Source: Romanomermis culicivorax
Taxonomy: Eukaryota > Nematoda > Enoplea > Mermithida > Mermithidae
Length of the DNA stretch: 64,000 nt
Reading direction: 5' to 3'
Assembly: GCA_963922205.1 (NCBI GenBank)
Contig: CAWUHX010000260.1
Coordinates: 186,001 to 250,000 of the forward strand
Part shown: in pieces, positions 38,901 to 47,300 of the stretch
Layout of the letters: each line of letters begins with the position of its first letter
Position numbering within the stretch: the first letter of the stretch is position 1
Made by a program: the position numbers and the translations under genes
The notes under the pieces: model-generated
Databases searched by the model: none
What the model saw: the letters and a program-made list of their open reading frames with translations, nothing else
Told to the model about the DNA's origin: nothing

Positions 38901-39159
38901 AACCAACTACCCTTCCCATTTGCAACAGTCCAATCTAACTTTGTTGGAAACGGTGCCCGAAGTGGCCACGCCCGAAATGATGGACGAAGCGAATATGGTT
39001 TCTTTGTACGATAATAATTGCAGCGGCGGCGTGAACGGCCTGCCGCCGCGTCAACGACTGGCCAACGGGCACGCGGCTTACCCGTCGTTGGAGGTGATCG
39101 TCGGCGAAGACGGACGACCGATTCACAGGTGCGCTAGTCAACTGTCGACGCACGTTTGA
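11637..39159 (+). CDS. syg-1: Kirre/Neph/SYG-1-type immunoglobulin-superfamily adhesion receptor (11 exons)
   Basis: Exons: 11637-11955, 15803-15928, 16248-16485, 22979-23082, 26412-26741, 32649-32805, 32941-33047, 33168-33325, 34378-34522, 34588-34814, 38371-39159. They sum to 2700 nt in consistent phase (899 residues). Order: signal peptide (1-20), five Ig domains with cysteine pairs C68/C126, C178/C242, C293/C354, C396/C441 and C483/C543, a transmembrane helix at about 572-590, then a 309-residue tail. Ig1 has the family's WSK...LG...RYSM..SG pattern and a DIYQC motif. The tail has a TPPPP stretch, a WIRS-like YSTFGR (761-766) and ends THV, the PDZ ligand known from Neph1. In C. elegans SYG-1 marks synaptic sites by binding SYG-2; vertebrate relatives work in slit diaphragms. 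Five Ig domains favour Kirre over nephrin/SYG-2. The exon 5 start is the least certain boundary (26427 also keeps frame). Confidence 0.9.
11980..12125 (+). repeat. array of TTTGGCGCC-containing 17-mers
   Basis: Roughly eight degenerate units of GTCTTACTTTGGCGCCC begin 25 bases after the exon 1 donor. The outer edge reads GATACAGTCTTACTTTGGC, the same terminus as at 27515. It appears to be one arm of the fold-back family seen at 17227-18428 and 27515-29330, with no opposite arm recognised nearby. Confidence 0.65.
12828..13945. repeat. fold-back element, family B (TTCAGCCAC units)
   Basis: The left arm (about 12828-12890) has TTCAGCCACTATTTC, TTGGCCACTATTTC, TTCAGCCACTGTGTC and TTCGGCCACTGTTTC. 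The right side (13620-13680 and 13840-13945) has the reverse complements (ACAGTGGCTGAA, CGTGGCTGAATG). No ORF is present. A related fragment lies at 36190-36345. Confidence 0.5.
14590..15135 (+). repeat. pyrimidine-rich low-complexity tract (T-dominated) in intron 1
   Basis: About 550 bases are almost entirely T and C with scattered G and few A on the coding strand. This produces a long open frame rich in F, L and S that I regard as artefact. Similar tracts occur at 26960-27440 and 33470-34340, and a purine version at 27790-28370. Confidence 0.65.
15803..15928 (+). CDS. syg-1: Kirre-like exon 2: second half of Ig1
   Basis: Acceptor TATTTTTCAG, donor TTTTAG before GTATG. It encodes GEYDLQILNVQLSDEDIYQC, containing the Ig-typical D-x-Y-x-C signature with C126, and ends in the KLTVL strand that closes Ig1. 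Enters and leaves in phase 1. Confidence 0.9.
16248..16485 (+). CDS. syg-1: Kirre-like exon 3: first part of Ig2
   Basis: Acceptor TTTTCATCTCAG, donor ATAAA before GTGAG. It encodes APRFVDLNDEGETLQGREG leading to C178 (SARC) of Ig2. Leaves in phase 2. Confidence 0.9.
17227..17420 (+). repeat. array of TCTCACTTTGGCGCCCA units
   Basis: About eleven 17-base units in tandem, several perfect in the TCACTTTGGCGCCC core. It is paired with an inverted array at 18165-18428, so it forms one arm of a large stem-loop. A (CT)n run follows at about 17461-17477. Confidence 0.8.
18165..18428 (-). repeat. inverted array of the same TTTGGCGCC 17-mer
   Basis: About twelve units read as GGCGCCAAAGTGAGACG on the plus strand, interrupted by short spacers. 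One unit near 18329-18345 is in the opposite orientation. The outer edge, AAAATGAGACTGTA, is the reverse complement of the TACAGTCTCATTTT terminus seen in other copies. Confidence 0.8.
19925..20976. mobile_element. MITE with CCAGGCTTTTTT inverted termini and TTAAGA duplication
   Basis: It begins CCAGGCTTTTTT and ends AAAAAAGCCTGG, flanked by identical TTAAGA at 19919-19924 and 20977-20982. Sub-terminal GGAGCCAAATGGCTCC palindromes occur at both ends (19951-19966 and 20888-20904). The interior includes a CCGGCGCGGAGCGCCGG hairpin at about 20757. It carries no transposase; superfamily unassigned. Confidence 0.7.
22979..23082 (+). CDS. syg-1: Kirre-like exon 4: end of Ig2
   Basis: This small exon lies 6.5 kb downstream of exon 3. 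Acceptor GCTATTTCCAG, donor AATAAGGA before GTGAG. The frame encodes YDDGKFLICAARHPAV (C242), which matches the expected closing strand of Ig2, and the phase fits both neighbours. It is easy to miss because the strand has no long ORF. Confidence 0.8.
23083..26411 (+). other. intron 4 of the Kirre-like gene
   Basis: 3.3 kb of AT-rich sequence. I see no array, inverted-terminal element or credible exon. The frame just before exon 5 is open from 26189. Confidence 0.5.
26412..26741 (+). CDS. syg-1: Kirre-like exon 5: Ig3
   Basis: It encodes a whole Ig domain: C293 in AILSC, the core W in LTYQW, and C354 in VEYTCRAEND. Donor AAGAT before GTAAG is strong. The 5' edge is uncertain. ACACCAG ending at 26411 and ATCTAG ending at 26426 both preserve phase, and the frame stays open back to 26189, so a longer exon cannot be excluded. 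Confidence 0.75.
26960..27440 (+). repeat. pyrimidine-rich tract in intron 5
   Basis: About 480 bases dominated by T with C and G, few A, composed of short TTGTTTC, CTCATTTTG and similar words. The composition resembles the tracts at 14590-15135 and 33470-34340. Confidence 0.55.
27515..29330. repeat. composite fold-back element with 17-mer ends and TTCCCCGAA arrays
   Basis: The left edge (27515-27550) reads GATACAGTCTTATTTTGGCGCC. The right edge (29252-29330) is an inverted array of GGCGCCAAAGTGAGACG. Inside, 28570-28760 has repeated GATTCCCCGAA units and 29075-29230 has their reverse complement, TTCGGGGAATAGGGAC. A homologous interior (AATTTACAAAGT, GGGGAAACGGGATTCGACA) lies at about 17930-18110. 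No transposase is seen. Confidence 0.55.
27790..28370 (-). repeat. purine-rich tract in intron 5 (inverted version of the pyrimidine tract)
   Basis: About 580 bases of AAAAAGAAA, GGAAAAAGAAAG-type sequence on the coding strand, so the opposite strand is pyrimidine-rich. It lies 350 bases after the pyrimidine tract. The region between them contains the left terminus of a 17-mer fold-back element. Confidence 0.6.
29366..30058. mobile_element. 693-bp inverted-terminal-repeat element
   Basis: Termini ACCGGATTTTTAGGTGC (29366-29382) and GCACCTAAAAATCCGGT (30042-30058) are perfect 17-bp reverse complements. The flanks CTAGAT and CTCTAT match only partly, so no clean target duplication is claimed. 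No coding capacity is seen. Confidence 0.65.
32649..32805 (+). CDS. syg-1: Kirre-like exon 6: first half of Ig4
   Basis: Acceptor CGTTTTGCAG, donor CAGAA before GTGAG. It begins YGPYFKS, a typical Kirre inter-Ig linker, then C396 (ITFSC) and W409 (TYKW). Phase 1 in, phase 2 out. Confidence 0.9.
32941..33047 (+). CDS. syg-1: Kirre-like exon 7: second half of Ig4
   Basis: Acceptor GACTTTTTCAG, donor TCAAAG before GTACAG. It encodes HEGSYTCEVAVEG (C441) and ends in the LFVKG linker. Phase 2 in, phase 1 out. Confidence 0.9.
33168..33325 (+). CDS. syg-1: Kirre-like exon 8: first half of Ig5
   Basis: Acceptor TTTTTCATCCCAG, donor TTCGAG before GTAAT. It encodes GPPKVVIENVPDAVEGG, then C483 (KIAC) and the VTWFKG core tryptophan. 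Leaves in phase 0. Confidence 0.9.
33470..34340 (+). repeat. pyrimidine-rich tract filling intron 8
   Basis: Almost the entire intron between exons 8 and 9 is TTTTCTCTTCTC, TTTTTGTTTTTC-type sequence on the coding strand. Long frames rich in F, L, S and C appear in all three forward frames at once. That is a signature of composition rather than coding. Confidence 0.7.
34378..34522 (+). CDS. syg-1: Kirre-like exon 9: second half of Ig5
   Basis: Acceptor AATTTTTTCAG, donor ATCGA before GTAAT. It encodes FDAYNCTASNSMG (C543), which closely follows the Neph/Kirre Ig5 closing strand. Phase 0 in, phase 1 out. Confidence 0.9.
34588..34814 (+). CDS. syg-1: Kirre-like exon 10: transmembrane helix and proximal tail
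   Basis: Acceptor TTATTTTTAG. It encodes GVVGGVLAILVIALAIVWA followed by NKKYICRSK, a membrane helix with a positive cytosolic flank. The donor GGCAAA before GTAAGG ends the exon in phase 0. Without splicing, the frame continues only 15 codons to a TGA at about 34857-34859. Confidence 0.9.
36190..36345. repeat. family B fold-back fragment
   Basis: Clustered CGATTCAGCCACC, GTTCAGCCACATG and GATTCAGCCACCAG units match the element at 12828-13945. Only one arm is clear. Confidence 0.45.
37263..38157. repeat. fold-back element with CATTAGCGC units
   Basis: The left arm has CCATTAGCAGTGCCGCTAATGG and CATTAGCGCAAAAAAATTTTATTAGCGC-type units. The right arm (about 38080-38157) has CATTAGCGC, GGCGCTAATG and TTATTAGCGCC. 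The interior has two related blocks of GGAAAATTTTC(A/G)GG (about 37475 and 37607) and a GGCGCGAAGCGCC hairpin near 37972. Ends approximate; no ORF. Confidence 0.5.
38371..39159 (+). CDS. syg-1: Kirre-like exon 11: long cytoplasmic tail with PDZ ligand
   Basis: Acceptor GACCTTTTCTAG. A 262-residue open frame is markedly more GC-rich than its surroundings and rich in Q, N and S. It contains TPPPPHAT, YSTFGRYP (a WIRS-type WAVE-complex motif, genomic 38740-38757) and ends STHV before TGA. The composition and frame length mark it as true coding sequence. Confidence 0.9.
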   Translation, partial: SNYMRIPQENPDLDEQFYTQHLMPFLAKGTLGRQLGSPVYPRSVHSLTPPPPHATQLFNDLSSLNASTANNNYLYNDQQPYVHQTLGRVYANNSQQQQVPHFSIHQAKNYAHSVANSNNNGGAYSTFGRYPQQNQTSGAFVGSADNLVACQTGLYRYSPQQQQQFLGAAPSLYGTAPTNYPSHLQQSNLTLLETVPEVATPEMMDEANMVSLYDNNCSGGVNGLPPRQRLANGHAAYPSLEVIVGEDGRPIHRCASQLSTHV

Positions 39160-40597
39160 AACAAAATTGAAAAATTAGAATATAAATTATGCAAATTACG
39201 GGCAGTGTCTAGTGTGTAGATTATGGGCCGAAATCGTGGGTATTTTGCCTATGGGAACTAAGTCGTAGCCAGGAATTTTTTACTGGGTGGGACGGATCGA
39301 CCAGTAGAGAAAAGAGACCTGCTCACTTACATTTGGCGAACTTAAATCTGACTTTTTTTATCATCGAATTTCATTTAGACGATTCCTGTTCAGTGAATTT
39401 ATAACTTCATTTGATGGGCATCTGTCATTTCAACGTAAACGTAGGTAATGGATTTTCAGGCGTCAGTCGATTGACTATTTCAAACTGCATTAATTTTATT
39501 TTTTCTCATTTTCTACTTGTTCAATGTTGGGAATTTCAGCTGAAAGGATCAAATTGTGGTAGAAAAACAGAATATGGTAATGCCAAAGTTAGAATTTTAT
39601 TTTTCTTCTTTTTTCCCAATTGGCAACTAGTGCAAAATTTTACCCGGCTGATCAAGTGAAGAAATAGAGAAGTAGATTCAACTATTCGATGTTTATTTTT
39701 ACACTCAAGACTATGAGATCTTTGTCTGAAGAGGAGTGTGGGCTCGTTAGAAGTTTCTCAATCAGTTTTCCCCTTGTTTTCTACAGTAGTTAAATATAGT
39801 GTGTCATCTTTCACATTCAGTCGAAGAAACGACGGTCATAAAAATTGATCTGCCCAACCACATCGAAAAATATGTCACCATCTGCTGTGAATTTCAGCTT
39901 CCATACTCACTGTGAAACCTGAATCATCGCTGCACAGTTCACTTTTTGATCATGTGATTTTTGAAAAAAATCTGTGATGTGAAGTCTGCATGCAAAATTA
40001 TTTAACCATGCGACAATCAAACTCATTTGGCAAAATGCCCATAGTGACTTAATTCAAATTTTGAAAAAACTGATCGGTGGATATGTATAAATTTTTATGC
40101 CGATGAGACTTGTAAATCATTCAAATCTTTTTTTCTCCTCGCTGTACCTTGCCCAGCGTTTTTCGAGCTCTTCAATTCGTTGCTTTATGGTCTTCGCGTA
40201 TATTTTGTTATTTTCTTTTTTGTCGAGAGGACCCTAAATGTGAAATATTGAAATTTCAAATTTACGATTACGTGAATATAGTTTAGAGAATATCCATAGT
40301 TGAAAGTATGAAATTTCACAGAGTGTTCAAGTGTCATACAGGAATATAGCTTGGTCTGGTGTACAAATTCTGCCGTATAATTGAAGAATTCTAAATTGTA
40401 TACGTTTTTCATTCTTTTGTTGGTTTTTTCGTGCAATGTTTATTTTTTGTACGTTTCTTTTTGACCATGTATGTTTTCTCTTTATTACGAGACTATTCGA
40501 AGATACATTTTATAGATAAATATGATTCAGTGTTCGAATTTCGACGGCCTCGATTTTTTAGAAGTTTCAAAAAATAGGAAAAACAATTCACACATTT
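39160..40597. other. region between the Kirre-like gene and LTR element 1
   Basis: This includes the Kirre-like 3' UTR. No canonical AATAAA is close to the stop; AATATAAA occurs about 18 bases after it. No supportable gene, array or inverted repeat was seen in the remaining 1.4 kb. Confidence 0.5.
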
Positions 40598-40601
40598 GTA
40601 A

Positions 40602-41347
40602 TGTCAGGGGTTACTGTAACTGGTTGATGTGTACCTAAGCAAGTTGGGTTTTGACTTTACTAATTTACAACTTACAACCTTCGTACAAACGTTGGTTCGA
40701 TACGAAATGTAAAATCGGTGCAAAACGCAAACGTAAAACGGGTGCGGAATTACACTACGTAACACTCGGCGCGAAAATACACAAACGAAATAACGGTCCA
40801 GTCGCGGGACGATTCGCGTAAGGCACAATTACTGACAGAATCCGGCGCGGGATTCAATTGCTGAGGTCGACGTAAAAACCAAAGATTCGCGTAACGAAGA
40901 ATAACCGATGGAATCCGGCGCGGGATCCAACTATTCTGGTTGCTGCGAAAAACCAAGACTGGTCATCTTTCGAAAAACAGGGTCTTCTTCTTCGTCTCAG
41001 ACCCACTTGACCCACATTTCAGACATGAAAAACACCTACAGTGGTCGGCGCGGACCATACTTGAGTTACTGTAGGTTCTGAAATCTACAGGGCGCCACAA
41101 TTAGCCCTGTTATGCAAATGTCCGTAATTAGTGTTTTTAGATGTCGCCACCACTTTCGTTGAGGTGTGCATAATTACAATAAAAAGTGCTCGAGTGCATA
41201 AAACTCGTAATTCTAACGAACGAAAAATAGCTGTACAAAAACAGGTTTTAACCGGAATTTTTTTGGAGGAAAAACATGGTAGAATTTTCAGAGAATATAC
41301 AGTACATAACTTTACATAACTTTACATTTTTGTCACTCCTCGTGACA
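40602..41347 (-). repeat. 3' LTR of element 1
   Basis: 746 bp, TG...CA. It is aligned base for base with 48964-49709; the only difference I noticed is G at 40816 against T at 49178 (same offset). The edge at 41331-41347 is itself a short palindrome, TGTCAC-TCCTC-GTGACA. The element's stop codon lies inside this LTR. Confidence 0.95.
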
Positions 41348-44300
41348 TTCCCGTCCTTTAAAAAGCGGACGTCCTCGTTCGCAGTCCAGGCGTCGATTTT
41401 TGGATGTGAATCGGTTGTATAGACGTCGCCATTTGTTGCCAGCCGATTTTGAACTGTTGCTTGATGGACGAGTCGAGATAATTGAACAATTCGGCATTGA
41501 GGGTCCATTTTCTTGATATGCGACCCGTGAGTGAAAGGGTACTGTTTCGTTGACATGGATCGTGAATTGCTTACCCTTTTCATTTTCGAGAAGGATATTT
41601 GGATATGAAATACCAACGATTTTAAATGGTCCATGTTGTTTGGTTATGAATTTTGGACATTCTAACCGTTTCATTGTATGTGTTTTCCGAAGAACGTAGC
41701 CTCCAACTTCATACTGGGTGTCGTTGGCGTTCTTGTTATATTGAGCAGTGTAATTCGATTGGGCTTCGTTGGTTGCTCTGTTCACTTTGTCGAATGCGGA
41801 CGAAAGATAAGTTTTTACCCTTGTTAAGTAATCGTCTGGGTCAACCTGATAAGGAGACCTCGGAAAAAGGGTTTCTGAGGGCAATCGGGGCTTCCTGCCA
41901 TAAATTAATTCGAAGGGTGAGAAACCCGTCGTTTTATTCACATGAGTGTTTATGGCAAAGACTGAAAAAGGGATGTAATCATCCCAATCATCGTGACGAT
42001 CATCGACGAACATTCGTAGACGTGTGATGAGGGTTTGGTTCCCTCTTTCGACCTCACCATTGGCGCAAGGGTGGTAGGGGGTCGTATGTACCTTTCTGGT
42101 ACTGCATAATCTTGTGATTTCTGTGAAAAGTTCTGATGTGAAATCAGAGGCCCGATCACAATGAATGATTTTGGGCGCACCGTGCTTACAAACAATTTGA
42201 TTGACAAAAACAGAGGCTATAGTCTTTGCGGTTATATTAGGTACCGGGAAAGCCTCCATGTATTTCGTGAAATAGTCGACGAAGACGACGATGTGCAAGT
42301 TCCCATTGATTGAAGGGGTGATAGGGCCAATGCAATCTAGCCCAACCCGCTCAAATGGTTCACTACTGAAGATAGGAACCATCTTTGCCTTGATGCGATG
42401 TCTAACAGGTTTGTTCATTTGGCATTTTGAACATGTTTCACAGTATGATTTTATATCATTGTGCATTCGGGGCCAATAATACCGGTCTGCAATCGAACGT
42501 AAGGTTTTTTCAAAGGCGAAATGGCCCGCGAATTTTGAGTCGTGATGGGTCCTCATGACCTCATGACGTAGGGCTTTGGGAATGTAAAGTCGCTTTTTCC
42601 CATTTGAGAGACGGTAGAGAAGCCCGTTTTCCTCACAATAGTGCTTTAAGAGTTCGGAATTTCCATTCCTAAGATCCGTAAGGAGTTTGCAGGTGTCTGT
42701 ATCTATCAGTTGAAATTCTGCAAAGTTTTTGGCCAATTCTTCCGCATCAGTGGCCTCATTTTCTAGACCTTGGATTGGGGCTTGGATAATGTTTATTGAG
42801 CCCTTTCTTTCCATGTTTTCAAGGTCTGTTCGAACAACGTTAGTCTCTGGACGAGTCTCTAAGGTATCGATATCAAAAGTGGGTTCAGATTTTGGATCAG
42901 GGAAACGCGAAACTGCATCAGCGTTTCGGTTGGCCACACCACGACGGGGCCTGATATCCAACTGAAAGCCAGATAAGGCTAAACCCCAACGTGCAATACG
43001 AGGGGAGGGGTTCTCTTTGTTGAGAACCGCCTTGACAGCAGTGTGGTCAGTATGGACTATCACTTCTTGTTGAAACAAATAAGCCCTGAAGTACTTGACA
43101 AATTCGACAACTGCCAGGGCTTCTAGTTCAGTGATCGGATAATTTTTCTCAGCGGGCTTTAGCCCACGGCTTGCAAAAGCAATGGGATGCTCAAGCATAT
43201 CATCCCCAATTTGACTCAAAACAGCGCCTATACCAAGCAGAGAGGCGTCTGTTTGTAAAATGAAAGCTTTTGAGAAATCTGGATGAGCCAGGAGAGGGGC
43301 CGAAATGAGGCAAGTTTTGAGTGCGTCAAAGGCTGCTTGTTGCTCTGTGCCCCAGGCGAAAGGGGTATCCTTTTTTAATAACCTTGTCAAAGGGTTGGCA
43401 AGCATAGAGCAGCCCTTTATGAAACGTCGATAATATGAGGGAAGACCCAAAAATGACTTGACTTCCCTAACATTAGTCGGGGCAGGAAGTTGGGAAATAG
43501 CTTCCACTTTGCCAGGGTCTGGAGCTATTCCTTTCTCAGAGATTATGTGGCCCAGGTAGTGAACTTTGGTCTGCGAAAACTTACATTTTCCGAGCTTCAA
43601 TTTCAAGCCAGCGTTATCCATGCGGCTCAAAACGACGTCTAGCCGAGCCAACATTTCTGCATGTGTCCGCGCGAATACCAAAACATCGTCCAAATAAACG
43701 AGGCAATTCGACCACTGTAACCCCGAAAGTAAAACATCCATCAAGCGTTGAAAGGTTGCAGGGGCATTGCAAAGCCCAAAAGGCAGGTAGTTGAAGTGAT
43801 ACTGCCCAGACGAGCAGTTGAACGCCGTTTTTTCCCGATCCTGGTCAGCAATTGGTATGCTGTAATAAGCGTTCGTTTGATCTAAAGTCGTAAAATATCG
43901 CATACCCCTCAAAGCATCAAAAATATCATCAATGCGTGGAAGGGGGTATGTATCCTTTTTGGTCACATTGTTTAGGCCTCGAAAATCAATGCAGAGGCGA
44001 AAACCGCCGTCCTTCTTTTTAACCAGGACTGTATTTGTGCACCAAGGGGAACTGCTCTTTGAGATTATCCCACTATTTTCCAGTTTTCTGATTTCTTCTT
44101 CAATCAAAGCCTTCTCTTTAGGGGCTGTTCGAAAAAGGGGTCTTTTCACTGGCGTGCTACCCTGTGTCTCAATTGAATGTTCCACCAGTGTTGTACGACC
44201 AACATCTGCCTTTGTCTTGGCGTATAAGTTTGGATATTTAGCCAGCAGATCCAAAAGAAGTTGTTTTTCCGTATCTGTAAGGTCAGAACCAGACAAATCT

Positions 44301-47300
44301 ACAGTTTGGTTCAACCATTCTTTTATGGGTTTCTCCTTGACTGACCCATCTAGGTTACCATTGTATGCTTCTGTTCTGGTCGCCACGTAACAGGCCACGG
44401 AACCAATGCACATGTCCGGATACAGTGTGACTTCTGAGTTCAAGGGGTTCATCACTGAAACCCGCAGGTTGCAGTCAATGACTGGGCTCACAGTGGCAGC
44501 AAAACATACATGTAGTTTTTCTGCCACATTTGGTTCTGGGGAGAACTGGACCATAGTCTCATTTCTGTAAAGATTTGAAACAGGGACTGAAAATTCAGTC
44601 ACACTTCTTGGGGTAAGAATGACCCGTTCATTCATGTAAATGCCGCCTCGGTGGCGTAACGAATGATATTTAACCCCCGTGCAGGGTACAATTTCGTTTT
44701 CCAATTTCACATATGATTTCTCGTTGTTTATAGCCCACTGTTTGAAACGAAACAGGAAATTTGACCCCAGTAAAAGGTCTGCAGCACAGTTTTCTTGAAC
44801 GAGTGCTGTGACTGTTTCGTTGATAGCACCAACTTCAATCGTGAGATAAACTGCACCCAAAACATGAATGCTCATGTTGTTGGCAGCTATAGGGGTCATA
44901 TTTGTGGGTTCAATTTTAATATCACCCAATTGATCGATGATTTGTTTATCGACTAAGGTAAATGTAGCCCCGCAGTCTACCATAGCATTGGCGGTGACGT
45001 TTTTGTTTACCCTAACTATAATATGGGGTGTTCTTCGATTTTCGCCGCTCACATGGGTAGCATTATTCACCCATTCCATCAAAGGGGCACTAGGGGCCTG
45101 TGGATTTGGCACCATAATGTATTTGTTTTGGGTTTCCGAATTCCTCAGGCTGGCCAACTCCAAGAGGGCCTGCCCAAGAGTAGGAGTAACCGGAGGAGCA
45201 ATTCGATTCCTCGGCTGCTCATACCTTGGCAATTGCCTGGGTCTTTTAGCACATCGAGAGACCCAGTAGCTAACATAGATAACTCCAACCACAAAAGTTA
45301 TTAGGACAGCCAAGTTTACCAACATCTGCAAGGGTCCTTTCAGCAGGTTATTAAGTCCTTGGGTCATGCTTTGATGTGACCCAACAATCACGTGTTCAAG
45401 GGCTTGACCAGCCCCTGAAATGCTATTACCGATTGCTTGTCCGGACCCAGCCAGAAATTCGTACACTGTCCCTGAGTGAAGGGACATTTCTGAGGTATAA
45501 TTGACTAGTCTTTTGACCACAAGTTCCAAATCATGGGTCTGAAACATATAGCTTTTCAAAAACGATAGGCTAGTTGAAACTGCTGCCAACTGACCATGAA
45601 ATATTGGCGGAGATTTGAAGTTGAAGATTGAGAAGTTTCCCTGCCAAATGACTTCTAAGGGTACCTTACTGACGTGAATAGGACCCATTTCTGTTTGCCA
45701 AGTTTGGTTGATTTTGTAAGGGTGAATTGGCTGATGGTTGCAATCCACCCTTTGGCTAAAGGGTAGGAGATCCACACCTCCTGGGGAAACAAACATCAAG
45801 TCGTTTCCCAGTAAGACTGGCATATGTTCATAGCAGGTGCCATTGATTTTATGATTTTTGTAAATTCGAGAGGCATTCACTTGCCTGCAGGGCCAAATTG
45901 TTATGGCCTCACCTGTGAACTGCGCAATAATGTCGGTTCGTTGGAGGAAGGCCCTTGCTCCCAGAGTGGGATCTAGATGTAAAAATTGCCATATAAGATC
46001 CAAATGGCGTTGGGCCTGTCTACATAGTTCATTCCAGACGTTTCGAAAACTTTGCATTTCAAAATCAATCATTTTCAACGCCAAATAGTTTAGTTTGGCA
46101 TTGATGGGGTCAGAATCTGTTAGATCAAATACAGGTGGAGAATTCTGACCCTCCATTTCTACAAGGGTTTGATTGATCTCGATCACAACACCTTGTTCGG
46201 TGAGTAGCCCATTTGTGATATTAGGGCAACTTTTGTGAGAAAAATTTGATCTTTTAACGAAAAACGCAGCTTGCAAGTCATCAACGATGATATGATGACC
46301 CGTTTGTTTCACAATATAACTGTCTTTGTACTCAAAAGGGCATATAGATTCAAGGGTCGTTTCATTCCAAACAACCACTCCGTCTGACGCAACACAGTGG
46401 CCTGAACTGGGTTTACAGCCCCCAAGATCACCAAGGGTGCTTAGCAGATTCGAATTATCCCAGGAGGCCACTTGCCCTTCCTCAATGATTAAATTCTCAA
46501 CGGAACTGCAATGATCATTGCAACACCACCTATATTCGACACTAAGGGTATTTGCAGTTGACCAAAAGTTTGGAAGGGTCTCGTTCAAAGTTTGACCCTT
46601 GTAAAGTTTTGAGTACCAAAAAGTTTTGCATTCAAAAGGGGTGAGTGTTGCAAGTTTCGTATTATCACCCACAATACCTTTGGAACCGAAAAATCCCGTA
46701 TTTGTACAAATCGTTCGGGTTCTGATACTACACTTGAATGCTGGCGATAGCTTAGGGTGCTCGCGAGGTACGAAAAGCTTACCCATAGTTGTCAGGGGTT
46801 TCTCACCCACCATGGGTCTAACACACGAAACAGTTTTAGGAATTTCGATTGAGTGACCACTTTGAGAGGTTCCACAAATTTGAAGTGAAGAGACTTTATT
46901 TACGCCCATAAAAATGGTGAAAAAAATATACACACATTTTAAAGAAAATGTATGGGCGGTGGTGGTCTTTTCAATAGGGGCGTCGGCCCCAGTTCGGACG
47001 GTTTCCACGCATTCTTTTCCCCTGGCCACGATTTTCGTTGTGGCCGTTTGCTCGAGAAAAGAAGAACCGTGGCCCATTTTGTCGACGGCCCTGTTGAGGG
47101 CTTCCTGGGCCGGTCGATTGGTTTCCTTGGCCCACGAGGTTTCGGGTGCGATTTCGACGTTTTCTTCTCCGGGCTGTCCGAGCCCGCCTGCACCTCGGGC
47201 AGCGGCAATACCGCTGATTGCCATTACACCCTGTAATGAAGAAAAAGCCCTTTTATGGGGCAAATAACTTTCTTGAGCTTCAAGCCTCTCACCAAGTCTG

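Noticed and set aside
40604..40956. Small ORFs duplicated at 48966-49318
   Set aside because: They lie in the two LTRs of element 1, so the duplication is that of the LTR. Nothing suggests coding.
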